From Kitasatospora herbaricolor (GTDB taxonomy: Bacteria; Actinomycetota; Actinomycetes; Streptomycetales; Streptomycetaceae), in NCBI RefSeq assembly GCF_030813695.1, contig NZ_JAUSVA010000002.1, forward strand, positions 3,348,001 through 3,412,000: a DNA stretch of 64,000 bases, read 5' to 3'. Below the pieces are notes generated by a model that was given only the letters and a program-made list of their open reading frames with translations, did not search any database and was not told the origin of the DNA. Positions 18,346-26,284 of this stretch are shown here, one piece after another. A program made the translations under genes and the position numbers. How positions within the stretch are numbered: position 1 is the first letter of the stretch; each line of letters begins with the position of its first letter.

Positions 18346-18376
18346 TTGACCTCAAGGGCGCTTCAACTTCCATGAT
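18346..18376 (+). promoter_or_regulatory. MerR-type promoter (19-bp spacer) of the quinone oxidoreductase gene
   Basis: TTGACC (18346-18351) and CATGAT (18371-18376) are 19 bp apart, the stretched spacing typical of MerR-family activation. The spacer holds the imperfect inverted repeat TCAAGggcgCTTCAA. Nearly the same element drives the DsbA-like gene at 20212. The ATG at 18410 is about 27 bases after the expected start of transcription. Confidence 0.72.
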
Positions 18377-18409
18377 GGTGCCGAGACCTGACGACAGGAG
18401 AGGCACCCC

Positions 18410-19318
18410 ATGAAGGCAGTGACCGTCCCCGAGTTCGGCGGCCCCGAGGTGCTGCGGGTCGCCGAGGTGCCGGACCCGGTGCCCGGACCGGGCGAAGTGC
18501 GGGTCCAGGTCTACGCGGCCGGCCTGCAGCCGGCCGACCTCGCCGTGCGCGGCGGCTGGACCCCGCCCGGCGCCCAGGTCGAACTGCCGGTCGTCCTCGG
18601 CAACGAGTTCGCCGGCGTGGTCGACCGGCTCGGGGCGGGCAGCTCCGGCTGGGAGGTCGGCGACGAGGTGCTCGGCTTCCGGCTGCTCGGCAGCCACGCC
18701 GAGTACGTCACGGTGGACAGCTCCCAGCTGGTCGCCAAGCCGGCCGGGATGCCCTGGGAGCACGCCGGCTCGCTCTCGGCCTCCGGCCAGACCGCCCACG
18801 TCGCCCTCGGCGGGCTGAAGGTCGGCGCCGGCGACACCGTCCTGGTGCACGGCGCGGCCGGCGGGGTCGGCACCGTCGCCGTCCAGCTCGCCCGCGCCTG
18901 GGGCGCCACCGTGATCGGCACCGCCAGCGAGCGCAACCACGCCTACCTGCGCGAGCTGGGGGCCGTCCCGGTGACGTACGGCCCGGGGCTCGCCGACCGG
19001 GTCCGGGCGCTCGCCCCGCAGGGGGTGGACGCGGCCCTGGACGCGGCCGGGCACGGCGCCCTGGACGCCTCCGTCGAGCTGGTCGCCGACCGGGCCCGGA
19101 TCGGTACCATCACGGACTTCCAGGGCGCCCAGCGGCTGGGCGTCCAGTTCCTGCGGGGCCCCCGTTCGGCGGCCCGGCTGGCCGAGCTGACCGACCTCTG
19201 GGCGGCCGGCGGGCTGCGCCTGGAGATCGCCGAGACCTTCCCGCTGGAGCGTGCCGCCGAGGCCCACCGGCTGGTCGCCGGCGGCCACGTCCGGGGCAAG
19301 GTCGTGCTCACCCCCTGA
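18410..19318 (+). CDS. Zinc-independent MDR quinone/enone oxidoreductase
   Basis: This 302-residue member of the medium-chain dehydrogenase family is of the zeta-crystallin/quinone oxidoreductase type. It carries the NADPH-binding motif HGAAGGVGTVAVQLA near residue 145 and TASERNHAYLRELGA after the second strand. Structural and catalytic zinc ligands are absent. It reduces quinones or alpha,beta-unsaturated carbonyls in the cytoplasm. AGGAG lies nine bases before the ATG. A MerR-type promoter suggests induction by an electrophile or oxidant. It is a close paralogue of the cluster gene at 38255-39172, sharing long identical stretches around the cofactor site. Confidence 0.9.
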   Translation: MKAVTVPEFGGPEVLRVAEVPDPVPGPGEVRVQVYAAGLQPADLAVRGGWTPPGAQVELPVVLGNEFAGVVDRLGAGSSGWEVGDEVLGFRLLGSHAEYVTVDSSQLVAKPAGMPWEHAGSLSASGQTAHVALGGLKVGAGDTVLVHGAAGGVGTVAVQLARAWGATVIGTASERNHAYLRELGAVPVTYGPGLADRVRALAPQGVDAALDAAGHGALDASVELVADRARIGTITDFQGAQRLGVQFLRGPRSAARLAELTDLWAAGGLRLEIAETFPLERAAEAHRLVAGGHVRGKVVLTP

Positions 19319-19341
19319 CCGGCCGGCCCGCTCCGAACCGA

Positions 19342-19372
19342 TTGGCGGATTCCCCTGCTGACCAGGTAATGT
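19342..19372 (+). promoter_or_regulatory. Promoter of the second tRNA-Lys gene
   Basis: TTGGCG at 19342-19347 and TAATGT at 19367-19372 are 19 bp apart (18 if GTAATG is used). The -35 matches that of the first tRNA-Lys promoter. Confidence 0.65.
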
Positions 19373-19387
19373 TCTCCGCGTCAGCAG

Positions 19388-19461
19388 GCGCCGCTAGCTC
19401 AGTTGGTTAGAGCAGCTGACTCTTAATCAGCGGGTCCGGGGTTCGAGTCCCTGGCGGCGCA
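19388..19461 (+). tRNA. tRNA-Lys (anticodon CUU), copy 2
   Basis: This copy is identical over all 74 nt to the one at 13834-13907, with anticodon CTT in loop CTCTTAA and matching acceptor arms. The identity extends a few bases on either side (GTCAGCAG before, CAGAC after). CCA is not encoded. Confidence 0.97.
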
Positions 19462-19467
19462 CAGACG

Positions 19468-19505
19468 GACCGAGGGCCTCCCGCGACGGCGGGAGGCCCT
19501 CGGTC
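19468..19505 (+). terminator. Terminator of tRNA-Lys copy 2
   Basis: GACCGAGGGCCTCCCGC pairs perfectly with its complement at 19489-19505 around a GACG loop. The sequence differs from the first tRNA's terminator, but the geometry (17-bp stem, 4-nt loop) is the same. Confidence 0.85.
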
Positions 19506-19567
19506 GTTCCGCGACGTCCTTCCGCGAGCCCTTCCAGGGGCCCGGGCGGCCGCCGCCGGTCCGCCGG

Positions 19568-20212
19568 TCAGACCCGCGCGGAGTCCGCCTCCCAGGCGTC
19601 GGTGAGCAGCGCCAGCAGTTCGTCGGTGTCCAGTGCGCCGGAGACCGCCGGGCGCCCGTCCAGCACGAAGGACGGCACGGCGGTCACCCCCACCACCGCG
19701 GCCCGCGCCTCCTGCGCCCTGACCTCGGCGGTCCGGGCGTCCCCGGCGAGCAGCTCCGCCACCGGGCCGGCCGGCAGCCCGGCGTCGGCCGCCAGCGCGG
19801 CCAGCACCGCGTGGTCGGCGATGTTGAGCAGCTCCGAGTGGTACGCGCGGAACAGCCGGTCGGCCATCGCCTGACCGGCCCCGAGGTCGGAGGCCAGCCC
19901 GAGCAGCCGGTGCGCGTCGAAGGAGTTCACCGGCCGGACCTCGCCCGGCCGCAGGTCGATGCCCGCCTCCCGGCCGAGGCCGCGGATCCGGCCGAAGATC
20001 GTGGTGACCTGCTCGGGCGGCAGCCCGCGCCGGCCCATCAGGTCGGTGAGGGTGACCCCCGGCACCGTGGGCGCGTCGGTGCGCAGCTCGAAGGCGCGCC
20101 AGACGGTTTCCACCTGGTCCGCGTGCGGGAACCGCTCCAGCGCGGCGGCCCACCTGCGGGATCCGAGGTAGCACCACGGGCAGACCACGTCGGACCAGAT
20201 CTCGACCTTCAC
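19568..20212 (-). CDS. DsbA/FrnE-family thiol oxidoreductase
   Basis: The protein has 214 residues from the GTG at 20212, with AAGGGGA five bases upstream. It is a thioredoxin-fold protein with CPWC at residues 11-14 and the cis-Pro region GVTAVPSFVLDGRPAVSGA, the hallmarks of the cytoplasmic FrnE branch of DsbA-like proteins. There is no signal peptide. FrnE relatives occur near aromatic polyketide genes (the name comes from frenolicin) and also act in redox stress. A start further upstream is excluded because it would lie inside the MerR-type promoter at 20246-20276. It borders the polyketide cluster, but its promoter links it to the oxidoreductase gene at 18410. Confidence 0.88.
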   Translation of the reverse strand: MKVEIWSDVVCPWCYLGSRRWAAALERFPHADQVETVWRAFELRTDAPTVPGVTLTDLMGRRGLPPEQVTTIFGRIRGLGREAGIDLRPGEVRPVNSFDAHRLLGLASDLGAGQAMADRLFRAYHSELLNIADHAVLAALAADAGLPAGPVAELLAGDARTAEVRAQEARAAVVGVTAVPSFVLDGRPAVSGALDTDELLALLTDAWEADSARV

Positions 20213-20245
20213 TTGATTCCCCTTCGCTGTGAGACACCTGGTCCG

Positions 20246-20276
20246 ACTATTCACCTTGAAGCGGACTTGAGGTCAA
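20246..20276 (-). promoter_or_regulatory. MerR-type promoter (19-bp spacer) of the DsbA/FrnE-like gene
   Basis: Read on the minus strand, TTGACC (20276-20271) and AATAGT (20251-20246) are separated by 19 bp containing the repeat TCAAGtccgCTTCAAGG. The -35, spacer length and repeat match the promoter at 18346-18376, so the two genes probably share one MerR-family activator. That regulator is not encoded in the window. Confidence 0.75.
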
Positions 20277-20284
20277 GTCCGCCG

Positions 20285-21898
20285 TCACTGCGGCGGGTTG
20301 CCGTGCTTGCGGCTCGGCAGCGGGGCGTCCTTGGCGCGCAGCATGGCCAGGGCGCCGATCAGCCGGGACCTGGTCTCCGCCGGGTCGATCACGTCGTCGA
20401 CCAGGCCGCGTTCGGCGGCGTAGTACGGGTGCATCAGCTCGCTCCGGTACTCCTTGACCAGCCGCTCGCGGGCCGCGGCCGGGTCGTCCGCGGCGGCGAT
20501 CTCGCGCCGGAACACCACGTTGGCGGCGCCCTCCGCGCCCATCACCGCGATCTCGTTCACCGGCCAGGCCAGCGACAGGTCGGCGCCGATCGAGCGGGAG
20601 TCCATCACGATGTAGGCGCCGCCGTACGCCTTGCGCAGGATCACCTGGATCCGCGGCACGGTGGCGTTGCAGTACGCGTACAGCAGCTTGGCGCCGTGCC
20701 GGATGATCCCGCCGTGCTCCTGGTCGACGCCGGGCAGGAAGCCGGGGACGTCGACCAGGGTGACCAGCGGGATGTTGAAGGCGTCGCACATCTGGACGAA
20801 CCGGGCGGCCTTCTCCGAGGCGTGGATGTCCAGCACCCCGGCCAGCACCGCGGGCTGGTTGGCGACGATGCCCACCACCCGGCCGTCCAGCCGGGCCAGC
20901 GCGCAGACCACGTTCTGCGCCCAGGCCTCGTGCACCTGGAGGAACTCGCCTTCGTCGACGATCTCCTCGATCACCCGGCGGATGTCGTAGGAACGGCTCG
21001 GGTCGGCCGGGACGATGTCCAGCAGCGCCTCGACCCGCCGCCCCGCCGGATCCGCCGTGGGCTCGGCCGGCGGCAGCTCCCGGTTGTTGGACGGCAGCAT
21101 CGACAGCAGGTAGCGCACCTCCTCCAGGCAGGTCCGCTCGTCGTCGTAGGCGAACGCGGCCACCCCGGAGGTGGAGGCGTGGGCGTCCGCGCCGCCGAGC
21201 GCGTCCTGGGTGATCACCTCCCCGGTCACCGCCTGCACCACGTCCGGGCCGGTGATGAACATCTGCGAGGTGCCGCGCACCATGAAGACGAAGTCGGTCA
21301 GCGCCGGCGAGTAGGCGGCCCCGCCCGCGCAGGGCCCGAGCATCACCGAGATCTGCGGGATCACCCCGGAGTTGCGGACGTTGCGCCGGAAGATGCCGCC
21401 GTAGCCGGCGAGCGCCGTGACGCCCTCCTGGATCCGGGCGCCCGCGCCGTCGCAGAGCCCGATCAGGGGCGCGCCCGCGGCCGCCGCGAGGTCCATGATC
21501 TTGTGGATCTTCTCGGCGTGGGCCTCGCCCAGCGCGCCGCCGAAGATCCGGAAGTCGTGCGCGTAGACGAACACCGTCCGCCCGTGCACGGTGCCCCAGC
21601 CGGTGACCACGCCGTCGGTGTGCACCCGCTTGTGCTCCAGGCCGAAGCCGGTGGCCCGGTGCCGTCGCAGCGCCTCCACCTCGGTGAACGACCCCTCGTC
21701 GAAGAGCAGCGCGATCCGCTCACGGACCGTCAGCTTGCCCTTGGCGTGCTGGGTCGCGGTGGCGCGCTCACCCGGCCCCTCCTGCACCAGGCGGTGGAGG
21801 CCGGCCAGCGCGGCCACCCGGTCCCGCAGTTCGTCGGGGACCGGCTCGACGGGCGGCAGGACGTCTTCGCGCAGGGGCCGTTCCTCGACGATGCTCAT
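20285..21898 (-). CDS. Acyl-CoA carboxylase carboxyltransferase (beta) subunit
   Basis: This 537-residue protein is of the PccB/AccD type: a biotin-dependent carboxyltransferase that passes CO2 to acetyl- or propionyl-CoA. Full-length crotonase-fold halves are present, with GLCDGAGARIQEGVTALAGY in the N-half and FVQMCDAFNIPLVTLVDVPG plus HGAKLLYAYCNATVPRIQVI in the C-half. It needs a biotinylated alpha chain and often a small epsilon chain, neither found here. The ATG has GAGGAAGGG upstream. At the edge of the polyketide genes and facing a SARP-type repeat, it probably supplies malonyl-CoA extender units. Confidence 0.92.
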   Translation of the reverse strand: MSIVEERPLREDVLPPVEPVPDELRDRVAALAGLHRLVQEGPGERATATQHAKGKLTVRERIALLFDEGSFTEVEALRRHRATGFGLEHKRVHTDGVVTGWGTVHGRTVFVYAHDFRIFGGALGEAHAEKIHKIMDLAAAAGAPLIGLCDGAGARIQEGVTALAGYGGIFRRNVRNSGVIPQISVMLGPCAGGAAYSPALTDFVFMVRGTSQMFITGPDVVQAVTGEVITQDALGGADAHASTSGVAAFAYDDERTCLEEVRYLLSMLPSNNRELPPAEPTADPAGRRVEALLDIVPADPSRSYDIRRVIEEIVDEGEFLQVHEAWAQNVVCALARLDGRVVGIVANQPAVLAGVLDIHASEKAARFVQMCDAFNIPLVTLVDVPGFLPGVDQEHGGIIRHGAKLLYAYCNATVPRIQVILRKAYGGAYIVMDSRSIGADLSLAWPVNEIAVMGAEGAANVVFRREIAAADDPAAARERLVKEYRSELMHPYYAAERGLVDDVIDPAETRSRLIGALAMLRAKDAPLPSRKHGNPPQ

Positions 21899-21950
21899 GG
21901 CTGCCCTTCCTCGGAGTGCTCGGCCGTACCGAGCGAGCGTCCGCGACCCG

Positions 21951-21968
21951 GCTCAAGCCGGGCTCGAA
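21951..21968. promoter_or_regulatory. SARP-type direct repeat, site A
   Basis: GCTCAAG (21951-21957) and GCTCGAA (21962-21968) are 11 bp apart start to start. On the other strand these read CTTGAGC and TTCGAGC, the latter like the heptamer described for ActII-ORF4 and related SARPs. The site lies between the divergent carboxyltransferase and flavin reductase genes. Confidence 0.62.
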
Positions 21969-22077
21969 ACCTCCTGGACACGGGGCCTCCAGCACCGGTC
22001 CACCGGGGTTCCAGCCGGCTCCGGCAGCCTCCTGATGAACCCAGGAACCAGTACCGGAACGGTGGCGGTGAAGCGGA

Positions 22078-22590
22078 ATGGCAGTGGACTCGGGCAGCTT
22101 TCGTGAACTGTTCGGCTCTTTCCCGACGGCCGTCTCGATCGTCACGGCGTTGGGCCCCGACGGGGAGCCGCGCGGATTCACCTGCAACGCGATGTCCGCC
22201 GTCTCGGCCGACCCGCCCCTGCTGCTGGTCTGCGTGGACCTGCGCTCGCAGACACTGGAGGCGATGAGCACCTCGAAGTCCTTCGTCGTCAACGTGCTCG
22301 CGGACGGCGGGCAGGACGCGGCGCTCGTGTTCGCGAGCCGCTCCGACGGCAAGTTCGCCGAGGTCGACTGGCAGCCCTCGAAGGTGGCGGGCGGCGCCCC
22401 CGTGCTCCGCTCGCTCGCGCTGGCGTACGCGGAGTGCAACGTGGTGCAGACGGTGGAGGCGGGTGACCACGTGGTCTTCTTCGCGCGGGTGGACGGGGTC
22501 GAGGTGCTCCGGCGCCCGCCCATGCTGTACCACCGGGGCGCCTTCTCCGCCTGGGAGGGCTCCGGCGCGTTCGCCGCGCCCGCGCGCTGA
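22078..22590 (+). CDS. Flavin reductase of a two-component monooxygenase (ActVB-like)
   Basis: This 170-residue protein has the flavin reductase-like FMN-binding split barrel. It begins SFRELFGSFPTAVSIVTALG, followed by RGFTCNAMSAVSADPPLLLV, the typical FMN-contact loop, and a C-terminal GDHVVFFARVDGVEV. Such proteins use NADH to make free reduced FMN for a partner monooxygenase. The likely partner is the ActVA-ORF5-like protein at 31654, as in the actinorhodin pair ActVB/ActVA-5. It is divergent from the carboxyltransferase gene across SARP site A. The ATG lacks a strong ribosome binding site. Confidence 0.9.
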   Translation: MAVDSGSFRELFGSFPTAVSIVTALGPDGEPRGFTCNAMSAVSADPPLLLVCVDLRSQTLEAMSTSKSFVVNVLADGGQDAALVFASRSDGKFAEVDWQPSKVAGGAPVLRSLALAYAECNVVQTVEAGDHVVFFARVDGVEVLRRPPMLYHRGAFSAWEGSGAFAAPAR

Positions 22591-22705
22591 GCGACGCCGC
22601 ACCGGAGCGTGCCGAGCCGAACCGGGCGAGCCCTCGTACCGGCGCCCGGCGGGAGCGGCACGCCCCCCGGCGCCGACACCCCGCGGGTGGCGGCGCCGGA
22701 CCGGG

Positions 22706-23623
22706 TCAGGCGTGGCAGGCCGGCAGCCGGCCGTGGAACTCGATCATCTCCGCGAACAGGGCGCCGATGTCCAGCGGGTCGCCGGGCGCGGCGCCGAGCT
22801 CCTCGGCGTACGCCCGGTGCAGGTTGGGCACCAGCCGCTCCGGGTCGAGGAGTCCGGCGAACTCGCCGAGTTCGCACCCGCGGGCCGTCTCCACCGGCTT
22901 GAGACCGGCCGCGATCCCCTCCCGGGCCAGGTCGCGCACCCAGCACAGGTAGCGCTCCGCGGTGTCGAGCACCTCCGCCCCGGCGACCGGGCCGTGCCCG
23001 GTGACGACGGTGCGCGCACCCAGTGCGCGCAACTCCCCTATCGCGTCCAGCGAACCCGAGAGCGAGCCCATCGGGCAGAACGGTGTGACCCCGGACATCA
23101 CCAGGTCGCCGGTGAAGAGCACGCTCTGCTCGGGCAGCCAGACCACGGTGTCGTTGGTGGTGTGCGCCGGGCCCAGGTGGATCAGTTCCGCCCGTACGCT
23201 GCCGACGTGCAGGGTCATCCGGTCGGCGAAGGTGACGGTGGGCAGGACCAGTTCGAGGTCGCCCCAGCAGACGTCGGGCCACAGGGTGGTCAGGTGCAGG
23301 TCCGCCTGGGCCATCTCGGTGCGCAGCCGCTCGTGACCGATCACCACGGCCTCCGGGAAGACGAAGTTCCCGAAGGTGTGGTCGCCGTGGAAGTGGGTGT
23401 TGACCACCGCCCGGGGTGCGGCCGGCGCCACGGACAGCGCGGCCTCGCGCAGCCGCCGGGCCCGGCCCTCGGTGGCGGCGGTGTCCACCAGCGCGCTCTG
23501 TCCGTCCGACGTGATGACACCTGCGTTGTTCAGGCACCACCCGCCGTCCGGCTGGACATAGGCGAAAATCCCGTCGGCGATCTCCTCGATACTGCCGTCG
23601 GTGGATTGCTTTGACCCGGACAT
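22706..23623 (-). CDS. ActIV-like metallo-beta-lactamase-fold cyclase/hydrolase
   Basis: The protein has 305 residues with the MBL metal site NTHFHGDHTFGNFVFPE, a second ligand set at VLFTGDLVMSG, and a C-terminal TGHGPVAG. In reduced aromatic polyketide clusters, relatives of this size (ActIV type) close the second or third ring and release the product from the ACP as a thioesterase. Its position among the PKS genes makes that the likely role. AGGGAG precedes the ATG at 23623. It is divergent from the response regulator gene, and one clear SARP-like heptamer lies between them at 23686. Confidence 0.85.
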   Translation of the reverse strand: MSGSKQSTDGSIEEIADGIFAYVQPDGGWCLNNAGVITSDGQSALVDTAATEGRARRLREAALSVAPAAPRAVVNTHFHGDHTFGNFVFPEAVVIGHERLRTEMAQADLHLTTLWPDVCWGDLELVLPTVTFADRMTLHVGSVRAELIHLGPAHTTNDTVVWLPEQSVLFTGDLVMSGVTPFCPMGSLSGSLDAIGELRALGARTVVTGHGPVAGAEVLDTAERYLCWVRDLAREGIAAGLKPVETARGCELGEFAGLLDPERLVPNLHRAYAEELGAAPGDPLDIGALFAEMIEFHGRLPACHA

Positions 23624-23835
23624 GGTCGCTCCCTGTGGTTTTGCGATCACTTTTCCTCGATGATCGGCGATCCCACTGGAGACTTGCTCGAAGGGCGCCC
23701 CAGGACGATTACCCGACGACTGTTGATTACGTGGCCGCAACACAATCGTGCATGCCGGCAAAGCCCGGGCTCAGTAGTATCGACCCAGGGGTGCGGCACG
23801 AGCAAGATCATGCTGCCACGCAACGGGGGGAAATC

Positions 23836-24441
23836 GTGATACGTGTCGTGGTGGCCGAAGACCTCCACATGATCCGGGGCGCCCTGGTGGCCCTGCTGGA
23901 ACTCGAACAGGACCTGCGGGTCGTCGCCGACGTCGGGTGCGACGACGCGATGGCCGCGGCGCTCGAACACCATCCGGAGGTGGCGGTGATCGCGGTCGGC
24001 GAACAGAGATCGCAGGGCATCAGCACCGCGGTCCGGCTCAAGGAGGAACTGCCCTCCTGCAAGACCCTGATCCTCACCAACCTCTACCACCCCGCGGTGG
24101 CACGCGAGGCACTCGCGGCACAGGTGGGAGGCTATCTGCTCAAGGACGCGCCGCCGATGGAACTGGCCCGCGCGGTCCGCCGGGTGGCGGCCGGGCACCG
24201 CGTGGTCGACCCCCATCTGGCGCGCGTCGCGCGGGACCGGCGGTGCCCGGCGCTGACCCCGCGGGAGATCGACGTGCTGCGGCTCGCCGCGGACGGCGCC
24301 GAGATCGCCGAGATCGCCGCCCGGGTCCACCTGTCCGTGGGTACCATACGCAACTACCTGACCTCCACGGTGACCAAACTCAACGCGCGGAACCGGCTGG
24401 ACGCGGTCAGGATTGCCCGCGAGGCGGGCTGGCTGATCTGA
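23836..24441 (+). CDS. Atypical NarL-type response regulator without phospho-Asp
   Basis: This 201-residue protein starts at a GTG with GGGGGGA five bases upstream. It has a receiver domain (1-120) and a LuxR-type HTH (TPREIDVLRLAADGAEIAEI, then HLSVGTIRNYLTS). Glu8-Asp9, Thr81 and Lys103 of the receiver site are kept, but the phosphorylated Asp is replaced: the segment reads HPEVAVIAVGEQ, with Ala53 where Asp is expected. It therefore probably responds to a ligand or protein level rather than a kinase, as in RedZ-like regulators. It is followed by an inverted repeat and then the SARP gene, so it is probably a cluster regulator. Confidence 0.87.
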   Translation: MIRVVVAEDLHMIRGALVALLELEQDLRVVADVGCDDAMAAALEHHPEVAVIAVGEQRSQGISTAVRLKEELPSCKTLILTNLYHPAVAREALAAQVGGYLLKDAPPMELARAVRRVAAGHRVVDPHLARVARDRRCPALTPREIDVLRLAADGAEIAEIAARVHLSVGTIRNYLTSTVTKLNARNRLDAVRIAREAGWLI

Positions 24442-24443
24442 TC

Positions 24444-24476
24444 CGGATATCCGGAACCATTGATTCCGGATATCCG
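24444..24476. terminator. Inverted repeat between the response regulator and SARP genes
   Basis: CGGATATCCGGAA and its perfect complement form a 13-bp stem around CCATTGA, starting three bases after the regulator stop codon. It is AT-richer than other terminators here, so it may also be an operator for the SARP gene. Confidence 0.6.
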
Positions 24477-24612
24477 CGTGACGTGAAGCACATTGCCGTT
24501 CGCCCGTCAAACCTCCGGGCCCTTTCTCGTGAAATCCTCACTTGTCAGGAAAGGGACCTTGCTGCCATCCTCGAAGCAGAGTAGCAACCGACCACAAACC
24601 GGGGGATCCACT

Positions 24613-25422
24613 GTGGAAATAGCAGTTCTGGGGCCACTCTCCATCAGAAATAACGGCGTCTCGGTGGTTCCGAGCGCCGGAAAACCCCGCCAGATTCTGG
24701 CACTCCTCGCCCTGCGCGCGGGACGCGTCGTCCCGGTGGCCACCCTCATGGAGGAAGCCTGGGGCGACGACATCCCGCGGAGTGCGGCCACCACCCTGCA
24801 GACGTACATTCTTCAACTTCGCAAGAAGATCACCGGTGTGCTCGGCGCCGACTCGGGGGAGTCGGCGAAGGACGTGCTGGCGACCTCGCTCGGCGGCTAC
24901 CAGCTGCGGGCGAGCCGGGACCGGAGCGACCTCGCCGAGTTCGGCCGGCTGGCCAACCAGGGCGCGGCCGACCTGGAGGCCGGCAACGACCGGCAGGCCT
25001 CGGACCAGCTGCGCCGGGCACTCGCCCTGTGGCGCGGCCCCGCCCTGGTGGACGTCCCGGTCGGACGCATCCTCAGCATGGAGGTGCTGGGGATGGACGA
25101 GGCGAGGATGCAGGTCCTGGAACACCGGATCGAGGCGGACCTGCGCCTCGGCATGCACACCGTCCTGCTCGGCGAGCTGCGGATGCTCGTCGCCCAGCAC
25201 CCCATGCACGAGAACCTGTGCGCCCAGCTGATGCTGGCGCTCTACCGCTCGGGCAGCCCCTGGCGCGCGCTGGAGGTGTTCCGCCAGCTGCGGGCCACCC
25301 TGCGGGAGGAGCTCGGCGTGGAGCCCTCCCCCAGGCTGCAGCGGCTGCACCGGGCCGTCCTGGCCAACGACCCCGCCCTCGACCTGCCCGGCCAGAGCCT
25401 GCTCCGGCAACTCGCCAGCTGA
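24613..25422 (+). CDS. SARP-family transcriptional activator
   Basis: This 269-residue Streptomyces antibiotic regulatory protein has an OmpR-type winged helix at the N-terminus (VEIAVLGPLSIRNNG to TLQTYILQLRKKI) and a bacterial transcriptional activation domain after it (LAEFGRLANQGAADLEAGND to EPSPRLQRLHRAVL). It is about the size of ActII-ORF4 and RedD. The GTG at 24613 is chosen because GGGGGA lies seven bases upstream and family members begin at this point. It should activate the polyketide promoters by binding direct heptamer repeats, of which several are present. I saw no TTA codon in the part I read. Confidence 0.92.
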   Translation: MEIAVLGPLSIRNNGVSVVPSAGKPRQILALLALRAGRVVPVATLMEEAWGDDIPRSAATTLQTYILQLRKKITGVLGADSGESAKDVLATSLGGYQLRASRDRSDLAEFGRLANQGAADLEAGNDRQASDQLRRALALWRGPALVDVPVGRILSMEVLGMDEARMQVLEHRIEADLRLGMHTVLLGELRMLVAQHPMHENLCAQLMLALYRSGSPWRALEVFRQLRATLREELGVEPSPRLQRLHRAVLANDPALDLPGQSLLRQLAS

Positions 25423-25428
25423 CCGGTC

Positions 25429-25478
25429 GCCGGCTCCCCGGTGCCGGGGCAACCTGCCCCCGGCACCGGGGAGCCGGC
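25429..25478. terminator. SARP terminator, 21-bp perfect stem
   Basis: GCCGGCTCCCCGGTGCCGGG and one more base pair perfectly with 25458-25478 around an 8-nt loop, starting seven bases after the SARP stop. Confidence 0.85.
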
Positions 25479-25664
25479 CGGACCGGCGGCGCGGACCGTA
25501 CCGAATCGCGACGGGAAGGAACCGGGGCGGCGGCCGAAGGGCCGTCGCCCCGCCGCGCTGCCCGGCCCCGCCGCCCTGCCCCCGGCCCCGCCGCCGACCG
25601 CACGTCCTTCGGCCCGGATCCGTCACCGCACCGCCGGCGTCCGTCCGCCCGGGGCCGGCGCACC

Positions 25665-25707
25665 GGACGGACGGACCAGCGGACGGACGGACCAGCGGAC
25701 GGACGGA
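25665..25707. repeat. 16-bp tandem repeat
   Basis: GGACGGACGGACCAGC occurs at 25665-25680 and 25681-25696, followed by a partial third copy. Confidence 0.8.
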
Positions 25708-25808
25708 GCGCCGCGTACCGTGCCCCCGGACGGACGGAGGACGGCGCGGACCGTGCAGCCGCGGACCGACCACCACGGAGGGCCGGCCGGGCCTGGCGCC
25801 GGGCGGTT

Positions 25809-26237
25809 TCAGAACATCTGGTCGTGGGTCACGAGCCGAGAGCGGAGCAGCACCCCCTCGCCGTCCACCTCCAGGACGTCGTGCACGACACAGCTGGGGG
25901 CGATCTCCGGCTTGCCGCCCGGCCGGACGGTCACCACCAGGGCGTAGACCGTGGACCGGAGCGACCCGTCGGCCTGCGGCTCCAGGGCGACGTGGTTGAA
26001 CCAGTGCCGGCGCTGCACCGGGTCGCCGTCGAAGCGCTTGTGGAACTCCACCAGCTCGTGGACGATCCCGGCCCGCCCGACCGCCGGCTGGGCGCCCGGC
26101 GAGTGCTGGAAGCTGCCGTCGGGAGTGAAGGTCGCGGCGTACTCCTCGAACCGGCCTCCGTCCAGGGCCTGCATCTGGTGGGCGTAGAAGTGCTGGACCT
26201 GCGCGTACAGGTCGGTGCGCACGGGCGCGGTGGTCAT
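25809..26237 (-). CDS. SnoaL-like (NTF2-fold) small protein
   Basis: This 142-residue protein of the SnoaL/NTF2 fold shows the family start LYAQVQHFYAHQMQALDGGR, FEEYAATFTPDGSF and a C-terminal HDVLEVDGEGVLLRSRLVTH. Similar proteins in aromatic polyketide clusters (for example ActVI-ORFA) act as accessory cyclase/isomerase-like or chaperone-like factors. No cysteine or clear catalytic pair identifies a reaction. GGAGG lies five bases before the ATG. It is divergent from the ketoreductase operon, with SARP site B between them. Confidence 0.83.
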   Translation of the reverse strand: MTTAPVRTDLYAQVQHFYAHQMQALDGGRFEEYAATFTPDGSFQHSPGAQPAVGRAGIVHELVEFHKRFDGDPVQRRHWFNHVALEPQADGSLRSTVYALVVTVRPGGKPEIAPSCVVHDVLEVDGEGVLLRSRLVTHDQMF

Positions 26238-26284
26238 CGGGCCTCCAGGGAAGACGGGTGGTCACGTTCACGGTGACCGGGCCC

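Larger units (their letters stand above)
25423..25808. other. Intergenic region between the convergent SARP and SnoaL-like genes
   Basis: This gap of about 390 bp holds a strong terminator at 25429-25478 and a 16-bp tandem repeat at 25665-25707. Both flanking genes end here, so no promoter is expected, and I see no coding region. Confidence 0.7.

Noticed and set aside
13834..19461. An integrated element between the two identical tRNA-Lys genes.
   Set aside because: No integrase, excisionase or phage gene is present, and the enclosed genes include pgi, which is housekeeping.
19811..22267. An 818-residue plus-strand frame across the DsbA-like and carboxyltransferase genes.
   Set aside because: It is antisense to a complete, motif-bearing carboxyltransferase and has no recognisable domain.
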